64,000 bases of DNA, taken from Lachnoclostridium phytofermentans. Its GTDB lineage: Bacteria; Bacillota; Clostridia; Lachnospirales; Lachnospiraceae. The stretch lies in assembly GCF_000733755.1 (NCBI RefSeq), contig NZ_JPOF01000002.1:124001-188000 (forward strand), read 5' to 3'. The notes below the pieces were generated by a model, which was not told the DNA's origin, made no database searches, and worked only from the letters and a program-made list of their open reading frames with translations. Every line of letters starts with the position of its first letter. The stretch's first letter is position 1. Below are positions 44,091 through 53,746 of this stretch, one piece after another. Both the position numbers and the translations under genes were made by a program.

Positions 44091-44816
44091 TTAATCAAGA
44101 CGAATCAAAACGATTGCTATATTATCTTTACCGCCATTTTCATTCGCTTTCTTTACTAGCTCTTTCCCCGATGCTTCTAAATCATCCTCATGATTTCTAA
44201 TAATAGTAAGAATTTCTTCATCCTCTAACATATTAGACAAACCATCAGAACAAAGAAGAATAATATCCCTAGATTTTACACTAACTTCAAAATAGTCTGG
44301 TACGACAGAAAGACTTGCTCCCACCGCTCTTGTAATTACATTTTTCTTTGGATGGAATCTAGCTTCACTGCGTTTAATCTCTCCGGTCTTCACCATTTCT
44401 TCAACCAAGGAATGGTCTTCTGTAATCTGCTTCATAGTATCGTTAATCAAGTATAACCTGCTGTCTCCAATGTTTGCTACATACATTAATTGATCCATGA
44501 TTGTTGCGAGAACTAACGTTGTTCCCATTCCTTCTAAACCAGTTTGCTCTCTTGCCTGCTTTAATAGCATCTCATTGGTTTTTGCGACTGCGGTATCTAA
44601 CATACCAATCACAGTCTTTTCTTCATTTTCCCCTATGAGTTTTACCATTTCTTCCACACAATAACGAGAAGCAAAGTCACCGGCGTTATGTCCACCCATA
44701 CCATCGGCTACAATAAACAGGTTTGGAAGTGCTCCAACCGAACACTCATTACAATAGACATAATCTTGGTTGATCTCTCTTTTTTGACCAACGTCTGTAA
44801 TAGAATATGTGTTCAT
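44091..44816 (-). CDS. stp: PP2C-type Ser/Thr protein phosphatase (Stp/PrpC)
   Basis: 241 residues. Metal-binding PP2C motifs: ITDVGQKREINQDYVY, FIVADGMGGHNAGDFAS, TTLVLATI, YVANIGDSRLYL, ITEDHSLVEEMV, ITRAVG, LLCSDGLSNML and GGKDNIAIVLI. It reverses phosphorylation by the PASTA kinase. ATG 44816 begins the family N-terminus, with AGGAGGTGG lying in the end of rlmN one base-pair gap upstream; the longer frame to 44939 overlaps rlmN and is not real. Confidence 0.96.
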   Translation of the reverse strand: MNTYSITDVGQKREINQDYVYCNECSVGALPNLFIVADGMGGHNAGDFASRYCVEEMVKLIGENEEKTVIGMLDTAVAKTNEMLLKQAREQTGLEGMGTTLVLATIMDQLMYVANIGDSRLYLINDTMKQITEDHSLVEEMVKTGEIKRSEARFHPKKNVITRAVGASLSVVPDYFEVSVKSRDIILLCSDGLSNMLEDEEILTIIRNHEDDLEASGKELVKKANENGGKDNIAIVLIRLD

Positions 44817-44817
44817 T

Positions 44818-45888
44818 CTATTGTTCCACCTCCTGTACCATTGTTTTATCCGTATAACTCTTTCTAAGTTGCCCACAAGCCGCATTAATATCTGAGCCCA
44901 TTTCTCTTCTAATAGTAACATTAATTCTGTTTTTTTCAAGTATATTTTTGAAATTTTGTATGTTATTACCCGTAGAACGCTTATAATCTCGTTCTTTGAT
45001 TGGGTTTACAGGAATTAAATTTACATGACAGTTTTTCCCTTTTAGAAGTCTACTAAGTTCTTTTGCACAGGCAGCTGTATCATTTACTCCATCCACTAGA
45101 CTGTACTCATAACTAATTCTTCGTCCAGTTTTTTCGTAATAATAATCACATGCATTTAGAACATCTTGCAACTTGTAACTGTTTGCTACAGGCATTATTT
45201 TTACTCTTTCTTCATCATTAGGAGCATGTAAGGATAATGCTAAGGTGATAGATAATCCTTCCTCCGCTAGTGCTCTCATCTTTGGTACTAAGCCACAAGT
45301 GGAAACTGTTATATTTCTCTGTGATATATTTAATCCATCAAGAGAGGATATCATACGAACAAACTTAACAAAGTTATCGTAGTTATCCATTGGTTCTCCA
45401 GTTCCCATAATTACAATATTACTTACTCTTTCGCCAGAAAGCCGTTGTAACTGGTATACTTCATCAAGCATCTCTGAGGTTCTTAAGTTTCTAGTAAGTC
45501 CTCCAAGAGTTGATGCACAAAAACGGCATCCCATACGGCAACCTACCTGAGAGGAAATGCATACCGAATTGCCGTGATGATATTTCATAAGGACACATTC
45601 AACAACATTCCCATCTGGTAACCGAAATAAAAACTTCACAGTTCCATCAATTTTCGATTCATAGCGTTCTAATTCAGTAACACAGACAAGTTCGTATTCA
45701 GAGGCAAGCTTTGTTCTTAACTCTTTTGATAAATTTGTCATCTCATCAAAACTTCTTGCCAATTTAACATGGAGCCACTCATAAATCTGTTTTGCCCTGA
45801 ATTCTTTTTCGCCAATGGTCTTTAAACTTGCCTTTAATTCTTCTAATGTAAGTGCTTTGATGTCTATTTTTTCAGTATTACTTTGCAT
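44818..45888 (-). CDS. rlmN: Dual-specificity 23S rRNA/tRNA adenine-C2 methyltransferase RlmN
   Basis: 356 residues, radical SAM enzyme methylating A2503 of 23S rRNA and A37 of tRNAs. The iron-sulfur cluster ligands are in SQVGCRMGCRFCASTLGG; also VSNIVIMGTGEPMDNYDNF, ALSLHAPNDEER and a C-terminal Cys in NAACGQLRK (the methyl-carrying Cys region). ATG 45888 has GGGG before it; the frame opens at 45921. Gene order rsmB-rlmN-stp-pknB matches Bacillus. A long palindromic leader lies upstream. Confidence 0.97.
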   Translation of the reverse strand: MQSNTEKIDIKALTLEELKASLKTIGEKEFRAKQIYEWLHVKLARSFDEMTNLSKELRTKLASEYELVCVTELERYESKIDGTVKFLFRLPDGNVVECVLMKYHHGNSVCISSQVGCRMGCRFCASTLGGLTRNLRTSEMLDEVYQLQRLSGERVSNIVIMGTGEPMDNYDNFVKFVRMISSLDGLNISQRNITVSTCGLVPKMRALAEEGLSITLALSLHAPNDEERVKIMPVANSYKLQDVLNACDYYYEKTGRRISYEYSLVDGVNDTAACAKELSRLLKGKNCHVNLIPVNPIKERDYKRSTGNNIQNFKNILEKNRINVTIRREMGSDINAACGQLRKSYTDKTMVQEVEQ

Positions 45889-46059
45889 TTTTACCCCATT
45901 CCTACGCATTTCTTTGCGCATCGTCTAAAAGAAATATCATGCCCGCTTAGTAGTAGGCCGGAAGTTTGTACCGAGGACGACTCAGACACAAACTTCAGTG
46001 TGAAGTTTTAGAATTTCTTAGGCGGCGTCTTTTGGCGTCTTAGAAATTCTCTTCACACT
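45889..46059 (-). repeat. Composite leader element before rlmN, including dispersed palindrome copy 2
   Basis: From the rsmB stop on the minus strand: a long imperfect palindrome with outer arms AGTGTGAAG/CTTCACACT (45997-46059) enclosing AGAATTTCT/AGAAATTCT arms; then GAAGTTTGT/ACAAACTTC (45961-45996); then GATGCGCAAAGAAATGCGTA and GGAATGGGG before the start. The 46004-46053 part resembles 26179-26231. Confidence 0.65.
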
Positions 46060-47420
46060 TAAACCTTTCTAAATCTTGAGATAAAGAAACCATCCACTCC
46101 AGATTCTCCCGGTAATAGTTGTAGATAGCCTAGCTTTGATGTTTCGCACTGTAATCGTTCAGGTAAATAAGTATCAATGGATTCTAGCTGCAATTTTAAT
46201 GTCTCCGATATAAAACGTACATTCTCTTCGTTTTCTTCAGGATTTATTGTACAAGTGCTATAGATCAGAACTCCCCCTGGCTTTAGGTAAGAGACGATCA
46301 CTGTAAGAATCTCTCTTTGTAACTTTGCTAACTCCGACATAGTTTCTCTTGTCATATTATATTTGATGTCTGGCTTCTTACCAATAACTCCAAGTCCCGA
46401 GCAAGGAAGGTCAGCTAAAATCACATCCGCTTTTTCTATCACAGATTCATCCAATGTTAACGCATCAAAAACTTTCACAGATACATTCTGATAACCAATA
46501 CGTTCCAAGTTTTGTTCGATTAAGGAAACTTTTTTCTCGGTTTTATCTCTTGCATCTACGTGACCAGTTTGATTTTCTCCACCTGCCATAAGAAGAAGCT
46601 CCGCTGCATGTAATGTCTTACCACCAGGTGCAGCACATACATCAATAATATAATCTCCTGCTTTAATGCCGGCTATCGTTCCAACCATCATAGAACTTTC
46701 ATCCTGAACTTGAAAATATCCTTTTTGGAAACTTTCAAGTGTTGTTAGTGAATTATAGGAAGAAATTCTCTTTGCATTTTTAAGGTAAGCTCCCTCTGTA
46801 ACTACTATTCCTTCCTTTTCTAAACAATTCGTCAAATCATTTATGGAAATTTTACTTTCATTGATACGTATTGATGTATCATTGGGTTTTAAAAAAGCTT
46901 GTAACATATCTTCCACTTGTTCTCTGTTATAGCTTTTTAGCCAAAATTCTACCAGCTCAGTAGGCATTGAGTATTGATAGGAAAGCTTTTCAATTTCATT
47001 CATCCTACTAATGTCAAACCCATTTGTCTTTTGAAATTCCCTACTAAGATTTCTTAATATCCCATTCACAAAACCAGACAGTCCACTTAACCCACGTTTT
47101 TTTACTAGCTTTACTGCCTCGTCGCAAGCTGCACTATCTGGAATCTGTTCCATAAATTCTATTTGGTAAGCTGCAATTCTTAGAATATTTCGAATTACAG
47201 GCTTCATCTTTTTTACCTTAATCTTTGAAAATCGCTCCAAATCATAATCTAACTTTAATTTTTGCTCTAAAACCCCAAGGCAGAGCCTTGATATAAAGGC
47301 TCTGTCTTGTTTACTCAAGTCTTTGTAATTTTTTAATGTTTCATTGATTACAACGTGACTTGGAAGCTTATCCTCATTAATTTTAAGGCACATCGTAAGT
47401 ACAATATCTCTAGCGTTCAT
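46059..47420 (-). CDS. rsmB: 16S rRNA (cytosine-967-C5) methyltransferase RsmB
   Basis: 453 residues. An N-terminal NusB-like RNA-binding domain (NARDIVLTMCLKINEDKLPS; AYQIEFMEQIPDSAACDEAV) is followed by the Sun/NOL1 methyltransferase domain: QDESSMMVGTIAGIKAGDYI, DVCAAPGGKTLHAAELL (SAM loop), LADLPCSGLGVIGKKPDIKY and YSTCTINPEENEENV with the two conserved Cys. ATG 47420 is preceded by GGAGAACT; upstream frame to 47528 overlaps the protease gene. Co-transcribed with that protease gene 13 bases upstream. Confidence 0.96.
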   Translation of the reverse strand: MNARDIVLTMCLKINEDKLPSHVVINETLKNYKDLSKQDRAFISRLCLGVLEQKLKLDYDLERFSKIKVKKMKPVIRNILRIAAYQIEFMEQIPDSAACDEAVKLVKKRGLSGLSGFVNGILRNLSREFQKTNGFDISRMNEIEKLSYQYSMPTELVEFWLKSYNREQVEDMLQAFLKPNDTSIRINESKISINDLTNCLEKEGIVVTEGAYLKNAKRISSYNSLTTLESFQKGYFQVQDESSMMVGTIAGIKAGDYIIDVCAAPGGKTLHAAELLLMAGGENQTGHVDARDKTEKKVSLIEQNLERIGYQNVSVKVFDALTLDESVIEKADVILADLPCSGLGVIGKKPDIKYNMTRETMSELAKLQREILTVIVSYLKPGGVLIYSTCTINPEENEENVRFISETLKLQLESIDTYLPERLQCETSKLGYLQLLPGESGVDGFFISRFRKV

Positions 47421-47433
47421 AGTTCTCCGTTCA

Positions 47434-48159
47434 TTAATCTCTATTTCGATTCCCATAAAGCAGAACCAAACGAAGTAGCTGCAATATAGAAGCTGCGGCA
47501 CTGGCAACATAGGTAAGTGCTGCGGCACCTAAAACTTTCTTTGTATCTCTGATTTCATCACCATATAAGATTCCTGTATCTGATAATACCGCAACTGCTC
47601 TTCTTGAGGCATTAAACTCTACCGGTAAGGTGACTAACTGAAATAAAACAGCCAGAGAAAACATCAAGATACCGATTGTAATTAAGGTCTGTGAACCACC
47701 AATCAGGATTCCTATCAGGATTAATGGCCACGATAACATTGCACCGAAGTTTGCAACAGGTACAATTGCAGCTCTAAGTCTAAGTGGAACGTACCCCTTC
47801 TGATCTTGAATTGCATGACCACATTCATGCGCTGCAACGCCAATCGCTGCAACTGAAGAATTATCATATACGGATTCGGATAGACGAAGCACCTTATTTC
47901 TTGAGTCATAGTGATCTGTTAGACTTCCACTCACTCTTTGTATCTGTACATCATAAATACCAGAAGAACGTAATATTCGTTCTGCAGCAGTTGCTCCAGT
48001 CATACCTGACATACTTCTAACCCTGCTGTATTTTGAAAATGTAGATTTCACTTTCATGGATGCTACTATACTAAGGATTGCTCCAACAATAATCATCCAA
48101 TAATAAGGATCAAAATAAAATCCGTAAAACGGTGATCCAAAATATAAAAAATTTAACAT
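47434..48159 (-). CDS. YugP-type neutral zinc metallopeptidase (membrane protein)
   Basis: 241 residues. An N-terminal membrane helix (PYYWMIIVGAILSIVASMKV) is followed by the zinc motif H-E-C-G-H in IGVAAHECGHAIQDQKGYVP, then several hydrophobic helices (~125-200). Matches the Zn-dependent protease family of Bacillus YugP; substrate unknown. AGGAGG precedes ATG 48159. It is inserted between fmt and rsmB, genes that are adjacent in Bacillus, and the short spacing to rsmB implies co-transcription. Confidence 0.9.
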   Translation of the reverse strand: MLNFLYFGSPFYGFYFDPYYWMIIVGAILSIVASMKVKSTFSKYSRVRSMSGMTGATAAERILRSSGIYDVQIQRVSGSLTDHYDSRNKVLRLSESVYDNSSVAAIGVAAHECGHAIQDQKGYVPLRLRAAIVPVANFGAMLSWPLILIGILIGGSQTLITIGILMFSLAVLFQLVTLPVEFNASRRAVAVLSDTGILYGDEIRDTKKVLGAAALTYVASAAASILQLLRLVLLYGNRNRD

Positions 48160-48382
48160 TTATGATACCTCCTAACTTTCTCCCAATCATACCATGAATT
48201 CGTGTCTATTTTTTTAACACTTCATTAATTTTTCATTAAAGATAAAAAATATGTTCTTAATCCCTTTGGCATAGGAAGAAATGAGTTATGATAAATAGGT
48301 GTTATGTGATACCGAATTAAATAACTTTCAATCCAAGTTCATGCAATTAGGGTGTTCCTTTTATTATAAATTTATGTTTAAT

Positions 48383-49342
48383 TTAATTTTCAAGTACTCC
48401 AAAAATCTCTCCCGTCTTTACTGGATATCCACGTAAAAATTCACCGGTCAGCATTCTTTTCTTTCCTTCCAATTGAAGTTCATTAATTTTTAACAGCGCA
48501 TCCCCAGTTTTAACAAAGATTGCTTCCTTGGTTACTTTCACTATGCTACCAAACTCTGCTTCATTGATTGCCTCTATTGTCTCAGGGCTATGATAAACCT
48601 CAGCACACCATAATTTTAATGTTTTTCCCTTATAATAAGTATAAGCGCTTGGCCATGGATTTAGTCCACGAATCATTCTCTCGATGGAAGCTGCATCCTT
48701 AGAAAAATCAATTCTTCCCATGTCTTTGCTAAGCATTTTTATATGAGTAGATTGGGAATCATCCTGTTTGGTGTAAGTGGCTGTCCCTTTCTTTATCATT
48801 TCGATTGCTTCTAATAAAGCTTCTCCGCCGATTTCTGCCAATTTATCATGTAAACTACCACCTGTCTCATCTTTTGCAATATCGATTTCTCTTTTTAAAA
48901 TCATGTCACCAGTATCACAACCGACATCCATCTTCATAATAGTAACACCAGTTTTCTTTTCACCGTTTAAGATAACCCATTGAATTGGTGCGCTACCTCG
49001 ATATTTTGGTAATAAAGATGCATGTACATTAATACAACCATACGGTGGAAGATCCAAAATATCCTTTGATAATATCTGCCCAAATGCTGCAACTAAGATA
49101 ATATCTGGAGCCAAAGCTTTCAGTTGTTCCACAAATTCAGGTTCTTTCACACGTCTTGGTTGGTATACAGGAATTTGATGTTTTAAGGCAACTTCCTTTA
49201 CTGGTGGAGATGCCATCTCTTTTCCTCTTCCTTTTGGTTTATCTGGTTGTGTTACTACTCCTATAATTTCGATATCTGAAGAAAGCAGTGTTTCTAAAAT
49301 TGTTGCTGCTATCTCTGGTGTCCCCATATAGACCGCTTTCAT
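48383..49342 (-). CDS. fmt: Methionyl-tRNA formyltransferase
   Basis: 319 residues. Formylates initiator Met-tRNA. Motifs: AVYMGTPEIAATILE, VVTQPDKPKGRG, INVHASLLPKYRGSAPIQW (catalytic Asn/His and SLLPKYRG), MKMDVGCDTGDMIL and the C-terminal RNA-binding domain with FLRGYP near the end. ATG 49342 lies 7 bases after GGAGG. It is 17 bases downstream of def, the enzyme that later removes the formyl group. Confidence 0.97.
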   Translation of the reverse strand: MKAVYMGTPEIAATILETLLSSDIEIIGVVTQPDKPKGRGKEMASPPVKEVALKHQIPVYQPRRVKEPEFVEQLKALAPDIILVAAFGQILSKDILDLPPYGCINVHASLLPKYRGSAPIQWVILNGEKKTGVTIMKMDVGCDTGDMILKREIDIAKDETGGSLHDKLAEIGGEALLEAIEMIKKGTATYTKQDDSQSTHIKMLSKDMGRIDFSKDAASIERMIRGLNPWPSAYTYYKGKTLKLWCAEVYHSPETIEAINEAEFGSIVKVTKEAIFVKTGDALLKINELQLEGKKRMLTGEFLRGYPVKTGEIFGVLEN

Positions 49343-49359
49343 TCTCATCCCTCCAATTC

Positions 49360-49848
49360 TTATTCCTCTTCTTCATCATAGCCAGTCACTTCATGCAATT
49401 CCCCATTGACCTTTTCCACATATAAAATACCATCTAAATGATCAATTTCGTGACAGAACGCTCTAGCTAGTAAACCTTCCCCTTCCATTTCAAAAGGTTT
49501 CATATGACGGTCATAAGCTTTTACTTTCACATAATTTGGGCGAGTTACTATACCTGCTTTCCCAGGTAAACTAAGGCAACCTTCGTCTCCCGTTTGCTCG
49601 CCGTCTGTTGCAATAATCTCTGGATTAATTAATATTATTGGTTCATTTCCTTCCGGTGATACATCAATCACAACCAATCGTTTTAATATACCAACCTGTG
49701 GAGCTGCTAACCCAACGCCTTGTGCTTCATACATCGTATCAAGCATATCATCAATTAACATATCAATTTTTGGTGTAACTTCCTCAATAACCTTTGAAGT
49801 TTTGTTTAAAATACTATCTCCCATTATTCTAATATTTCTTTTTGCCAT
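49360..49848 (-). CDS. def: Peptide deformylase
   Basis: 162 residues. All three metal-site motifs are present: GVGLAAPQVG, EGCLSLPG (metal Cys) and HEIDHLDG (metal His pair and catalytic Glu). Removes the N-formyl group from nascent proteins at the ribosome exit. AAAGGAAG precedes ATG 49848. Between priA and fmt, the standard order. Confidence 0.98.
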   Translation of the reverse strand: MAKRNIRIMGDSILNKTSKVIEEVTPKIDMLIDDMLDTMYEAQGVGLAAPQVGILKRLVVIDVSPEGNEPIILINPEIIATDGEQTGDEGCLSLPGKAGIVTRPNYVKVKAYDRHMKPFEMEGEGLLARAFCHEIDHLDGILYVEKVNGELHEVTGYDEEEE

Positions 49849-49865
49849 ACTCTTTCTTCCTTTCG

Positions 49866-52202
49866 TTAATAGCTGTTCATTGGATCAAAATCAAATTGCA
49901 CATTACATTTTATGAAATACTCTGATACAAAGATGTACTGCTCTAAAAAGTCTTTAACACCAACAAGATACTCATATTGTTCTTCTTTTAGGTATAAAAC
50001 TCTTCGATAAATATCATTCATTTTTGCAATTCCAGCAGGTGCAGGACCTATCACACTGATATTAGGCTTCTTTTTTTCATGCTCTTCCAATATTTCAAGT
50101 GCTTCTTTCTCCGTTTTCCCTTGCATCGCCTCTTGCTCATTGCGTTTTTCTAGTAGATCAAGTTCCTCTTGCGATTTTGCCCACTCCTTCACTGCCCCAG
50201 CCAATAGATTTGCCGCCAGTATCACAGCTTCCTCTTCTTTTGACTGAATTAAAATGGCCATAATGTGTGCAGCAGGAGGATATTTCATTAAACGTCTGTA
50301 GTGCATCTCTTGCTCGAAAAAACCAACATAATCTTCTGTTGCTGCAGTGGTTACTGCATAATGCTCTGGTTGATATGTTTGTATTACTACCTCTCCTGAT
50401 AACTCTCCACGTCCTGCACGTCCCGCAGCTTGTGCTAATAATTGAAATGTACGCTCTGCTGCCCGATAATCATTTGCATATAGTGATAAATCTGCAGCTA
50501 AAATCCCTACGAGAGTCACTCCAGCAAAATCATGCCCTTTTACAATCATCTGAGTTCCAATTAGGATATCTGCCTCACCATTTGCAAAAGAACTTAAGAT
50601 TTCTTCATAACTTAGTTTGTTCTTTGTCGTATCTGCATCCATCCTAAGAACTCTAGCCATCGGAAATTCCTTTAACACCATTGACTCAACCTTCTGAGTT
50701 CCTGTTCCAAAGGCTGCGATATACTTAGAACCACAGACCGGACAAAGAGTTGGAGTTGGAATTTCATACCCGCAATAATGACATTTTAACACACCAGTAC
50801 TATGTGCCGTCAAGGAAATATCACAATGAGGGCATTTCATTGCAGTACCGCAACTTCGACATGACACAAAACCTGCGTATCCCCTGCGGTTTAAAAACAA
50901 CATAATCTGCTCTTTTTTTCTTAAACGATCTTCAATTAAACTTCGTAACAAATCACTAAAGATAGATTTATTTTTCTTTTTTAACTCTTCTTTTAAATCA
51001 ACAATGGTTACCTGTGGAACTTTCGCTTCTTTTGCTCGTTTCGTTAAACGAAATAGCCCATATTCCCCATCCATTGCTTTTTTATATGCTTCCAAAGATG
51101 GTGTGGCAGACCCAAGAATAATGGATGCATTACTTAGCTCTCCTCTTTTTATAGCAACCTCTCTGGCATGATATTTCGGTGGCATCTCACTCTTATAACT
51201 TGTTTCATGTTCTTCATCTATAATAATTAACCCAAGGTTTCGAAACGGTGTGAATAATGCAGACCTTGGACCTATCATAATATCGATATCACCATTCTTT
51301 GCACGTTCGATTTGATCGTATCGTTCGCCGGCAGACATCTTCGAGTTTAGAATAGAAATGCGATTACCAAACCTTTTATAAAATCGTACTACTGTCTGGT
51401 ATGTTAGCGCAATTTCCGGAATTAACATAATAACCTGTCTACCGGATTGTATGACATGATCAATAATCTCCATATATACTTCTGTCTTACCGCTACCTGT
51501 AATACCATGAATTAAGTAAGTTTTACGAACTCCTTCTTCATAGTCCCTAATAACTTTGGAAACAATTTCTCTTTGTTCTTCATTTAAAGTGACTCTATAG
51601 CTATCCACAGTTTTTGATGCTATTGGGTTACGGTACTTTGTTTCCGATTCAATTTGTATAATTCCACTTTCCTTTAAGGAATTGATTGTCGTTCTTGAGA
51701 TATTTAACTTATTGACGATAACCTCAAATTCAATTTCATCGGTTTTCATAAGTGCTAATAATAATCTTGCTTTTGCTTTATGCTTTTTCTTTTCTGCTTC
51801 AATATAAGCATCTTGCAACTTTTCTTTTGTTACGGCTGATGATACGATTCTCTTCTCAATCTGCTTTACACTTTTTTTGACTGGAATTACCGTCTTTAGG
51901 GCATCGTTCATCGTACCACCATATTGCTCCTTCACGAATGCAGCAAGGGCTATCATCTGTCCCTCGATTGGTAGCCCTTTTTCTTTGATTCCTAGTATTG
52001 GTTTTATTCTCTCCGGAGCAATCTTAGGCACGTCAGATAAACCTACAATAAATCCACTTATGCTACGATTTCCATTCCCAAACGGTATCGTTACAGGCAC
52101 GCCAATAACAGCATCCGCATAAAGAGCTGGCGGTATGCTGTATTGGTAGGTTTTATCTAGATTTTCCACTGATATGTCCACTATTATATCTGCATATTGC
52201 AT
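49866..52202 (-). CDS. priA: Primosomal replication-restart helicase PriA
   Basis: 778 residues. N-terminal 3'-end-binding domain (YADIIVDISVENLDKTYQYS), winged-helix area, helicase lobe 1 with Walker A GITGSGKTEVYM and DEEH (LIIIDEEHETSYKS), ARDVA-like HAREVAIKRG, and eight zinc-ligand Cys between about 450 and 500 (CRSCGTAMKCPHCD and CHYCG, CPVCG). Lobe 2 holds QMIVKGHDF and QAAGRAGRG. It reloads the replisome at stalled forks. It starts 2 bases after the murF stop and heads the conserved priA-def-fmt run. Confidence 0.97.
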   Translation of the reverse strand: MQYADIIVDISVENLDKTYQYSIPPALYADAVIGVPVTIPFGNGNRSISGFIVGLSDVPKIAPERIKPILGIKEKGLPIEGQMIALAAFVKEQYGGTMNDALKTVIPVKKSVKQIEKRIVSSAVTKEKLQDAYIEAEKKKHKAKARLLLALMKTDEIEFEVIVNKLNISRTTINSLKESGIIQIESETKYRNPIASKTVDSYRVTLNEEQREIVSKVIRDYEEGVRKTYLIHGITGSGKTEVYMEIIDHVIQSGRQVIMLIPEIALTYQTVVRFYKRFGNRISILNSKMSAGERYDQIERAKNGDIDIMIGPRSALFTPFRNLGLIIIDEEHETSYKSEMPPKYHAREVAIKRGELSNASIILGSATPSLEAYKKAMDGEYGLFRLTKRAKEAKVPQVTIVDLKEELKKKNKSIFSDLLRSLIEDRLRKKEQIMLFLNRRGYAGFVSCRSCGTAMKCPHCDISLTAHSTGVLKCHYCGYEIPTPTLCPVCGSKYIAAFGTGTQKVESMVLKEFPMARVLRMDADTTKNKLSYEEILSSFANGEADILIGTQMIVKGHDFAGVTLVGILAADLSLYANDYRAAERTFQLLAQAAGRAGRGELSGEVVIQTYQPEHYAVTTAATEDYVGFFEQEMHYRRLMKYPPAAHIMAILIQSKEEEAVILAANLLAGAVKEWAKSQEELDLLEKRNEQEAMQGKTEKEALEILEEHEKKKPNISVIGPAPAGIAKMNDIYRRVLYLKEEQYEYLVGVKDFLEQYIFVSEYFIKCNVQFDFDPMNSY

Positions 52203-52204
52203 TC

Positions 52205-53746
52205 CTATCGAATTTCATCCTTTCCCATGTACATTAACTCATCTTTTAGTCTCTTCACAATTAAATCAAGCTTCATTCCACGAGAACCTTTTAAAAGTAT
52301 GGCATCCCCTTTTACAAAATGCGATTTTAAATATTGAAAAACTTCATCTCTATCCATGAAACTCTTTGTAATGATGCCTTCTCCATTATCACATACTCCA
52401 TCTAGGATATACTTTGCTTCCTCACCAATTGTTAACACCTCATCAATCAATGCTGATTCTTTTCCAGAAGCTTTTGCTAACTGGCATTGCTTTGCTAGAT
52501 ATTCACCAACCTCATAATGACACTTTCTAGAATGCTCGCCAAGTTCTAAAATATCCGCAAACACGATGAATTTCTTATGTTCTTTGGGAATATCCATAAT
52601 AACATGGATTGCTCCCTTCATAGAGTCAGGGCTCGCATTGTAAGTATCATCAATTACTGTAAAGCCATTGACTTTTTCTATCTCACCTCGCATTGCGATC
52701 GGCTTATACTCTCTTAATCCTTCTTTCGCATCCATAGGATCCACTCCTAATTGTATTGCAAAGAAAAGAGCAGCGAGAGCGTTTAATATATTATGCTTAC
52801 CAAGTACTGATAATGTAATATTATCTACAAGTTCTTCTTTGCTACCTTCTTTATAATGGAAGGTAAACGTCGTACTCTCACCATCTGTTTTTATATTATC
52901 TGCGTAAATAGTACAATTTGGATTGGTTCCAAAGGTATAAATAGAAGCTCTATTTAAACTAATCCGTGTCATTTCTGATAAACTAACATTAGCAATGCTT
53001 TGTGTCTTTTCTTTGACAGTGCTGTTCGTTTTAGAATATTCATCGTAGAGTTCCAATAATAATGGATCATCTCCATTTAATAAGAGAATAGAATCCTCGG
53101 TAAAATAATTTACCATATTTAATTTTTCTTTTCGAATATTCTCTTGTGTCTTTAACTGTCCAATATGGGATACCCCGATATTGGTAACAACCGCCATATT
53201 AGGTTTTGCTACTTTAGCGATGCGTTCCATCTCTCCAAATTCACTCATCCCCATCTCGATTATCCCAACTTCATGAGAATCCTCAAGCATCAACATCATC
53301 TGTGGTAATCCGACCTGACTATTCATATTACCAATTGTTTTTAATACATTACATCTAGTACTTAAAGCTGCTGCTATCATTTCCTTTGTTGTTGTTTTAC
53401 CAACACTTCCGGTTATCCCAATGATTGGTATCTTGCTATGATCTCGGTGATATTCTCCAAGACGTTGTAATGCATCTACGGTATGGTTCACTCTGATGTA
53501 AACCATATCTTCGGTTCCCTCTGCTATTGCATCTTTACTTGTTAGTGTCACTCTGATTCCTTGCTGATAAGCATCCGAAATGAAATCATGGGCGTCTACC
53601 CTTTCACCGACAATAGGTACAAAGAGGGTATCCATATCTCCTTCTTTTGAGTTTGTGCTTATTTTATGAATCGTTCTGTCTTTATTTCCGTTTATTATAG
53701 TGCCACCAGTGATTGTAGCAATTTCGCTTACATGAAACGTTGCCAT
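52205..53746 (-). CDS. murF: UDP-N-acetylmuramoyl-tripeptide--D-alanyl-D-alanine ligase MurF
   Basis: 513 residues. Adds D-Ala-D-Ala to UDP-MurNAc-tripeptide. Motifs: DTLFVPIVGERVDAHDFI (N-terminal domain), ATP loop GITGSVGKTTTKEMI, NMNSQVGLPQMML, EMGMSEFGEMERIA, TNIGVSHIG, LGKHNILNALAA, VIDDTYNASPDSMKGAI. GAGG precedes ATG 53746. Directly downstream of murE (71-base gap) and upstream of priA, outside the dcw cluster. Confidence 0.97.
   Translation of the reverse strand: MATFHVSEIATITGGTIINGNKDRTIHKISTNSKEGDMDTLFVPIVGERVDAHDFISDAYQQGIRVTLTSKDAIAEGTEDMVYIRVNHTVDALQRLGEYHRDHSKIPIIGITGSVGKTTTKEMIAAALSTRCNVLKTIGNMNSQVGLPQMMLMLEDSHEVGIIEMGMSEFGEMERIAKVAKPNMAVVTNIGVSHIGQLKTQENIRKEKLNMVNYFTEDSILLLNGDDPLLLELYDEYSKTNSTVKEKTQSIANVSLSEMTRISLNRASIYTFGTNPNCTIYADNIKTDGESTTFTFHYKEGSKEELVDNITLSVLGKHNILNALAALFFAIQLGVDPMDAKEGLREYKPIAMRGEIEKVNGFTVIDDTYNASPDSMKGAIHVIMDIPKEHKKFIVFADILELGEHSRKCHYEVGEYLAKQCQLAKASGKESALIDEVLTIGEEAKYILDGVCDNGEGIITKSFMDRDEVFQYLKSHFVKGDAILLKGSRGMKLDLIVKRLKDELMYMGKDEIR

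Noticed and set aside
44818-44939. Upstream extension of the phosphatase gene to 44939
   Set aside because: It would overlap rlmN by 120 bases; the ATG at 44816 has a good ribosome-binding site and the conserved PP2C N-terminus.
50267-50647. 126-codon plus-strand frame inside priA
   Set aside because: Fully antisense to a conserved gene; Leu/His/Gln-rich composition typical of reverse-frame artefacts.
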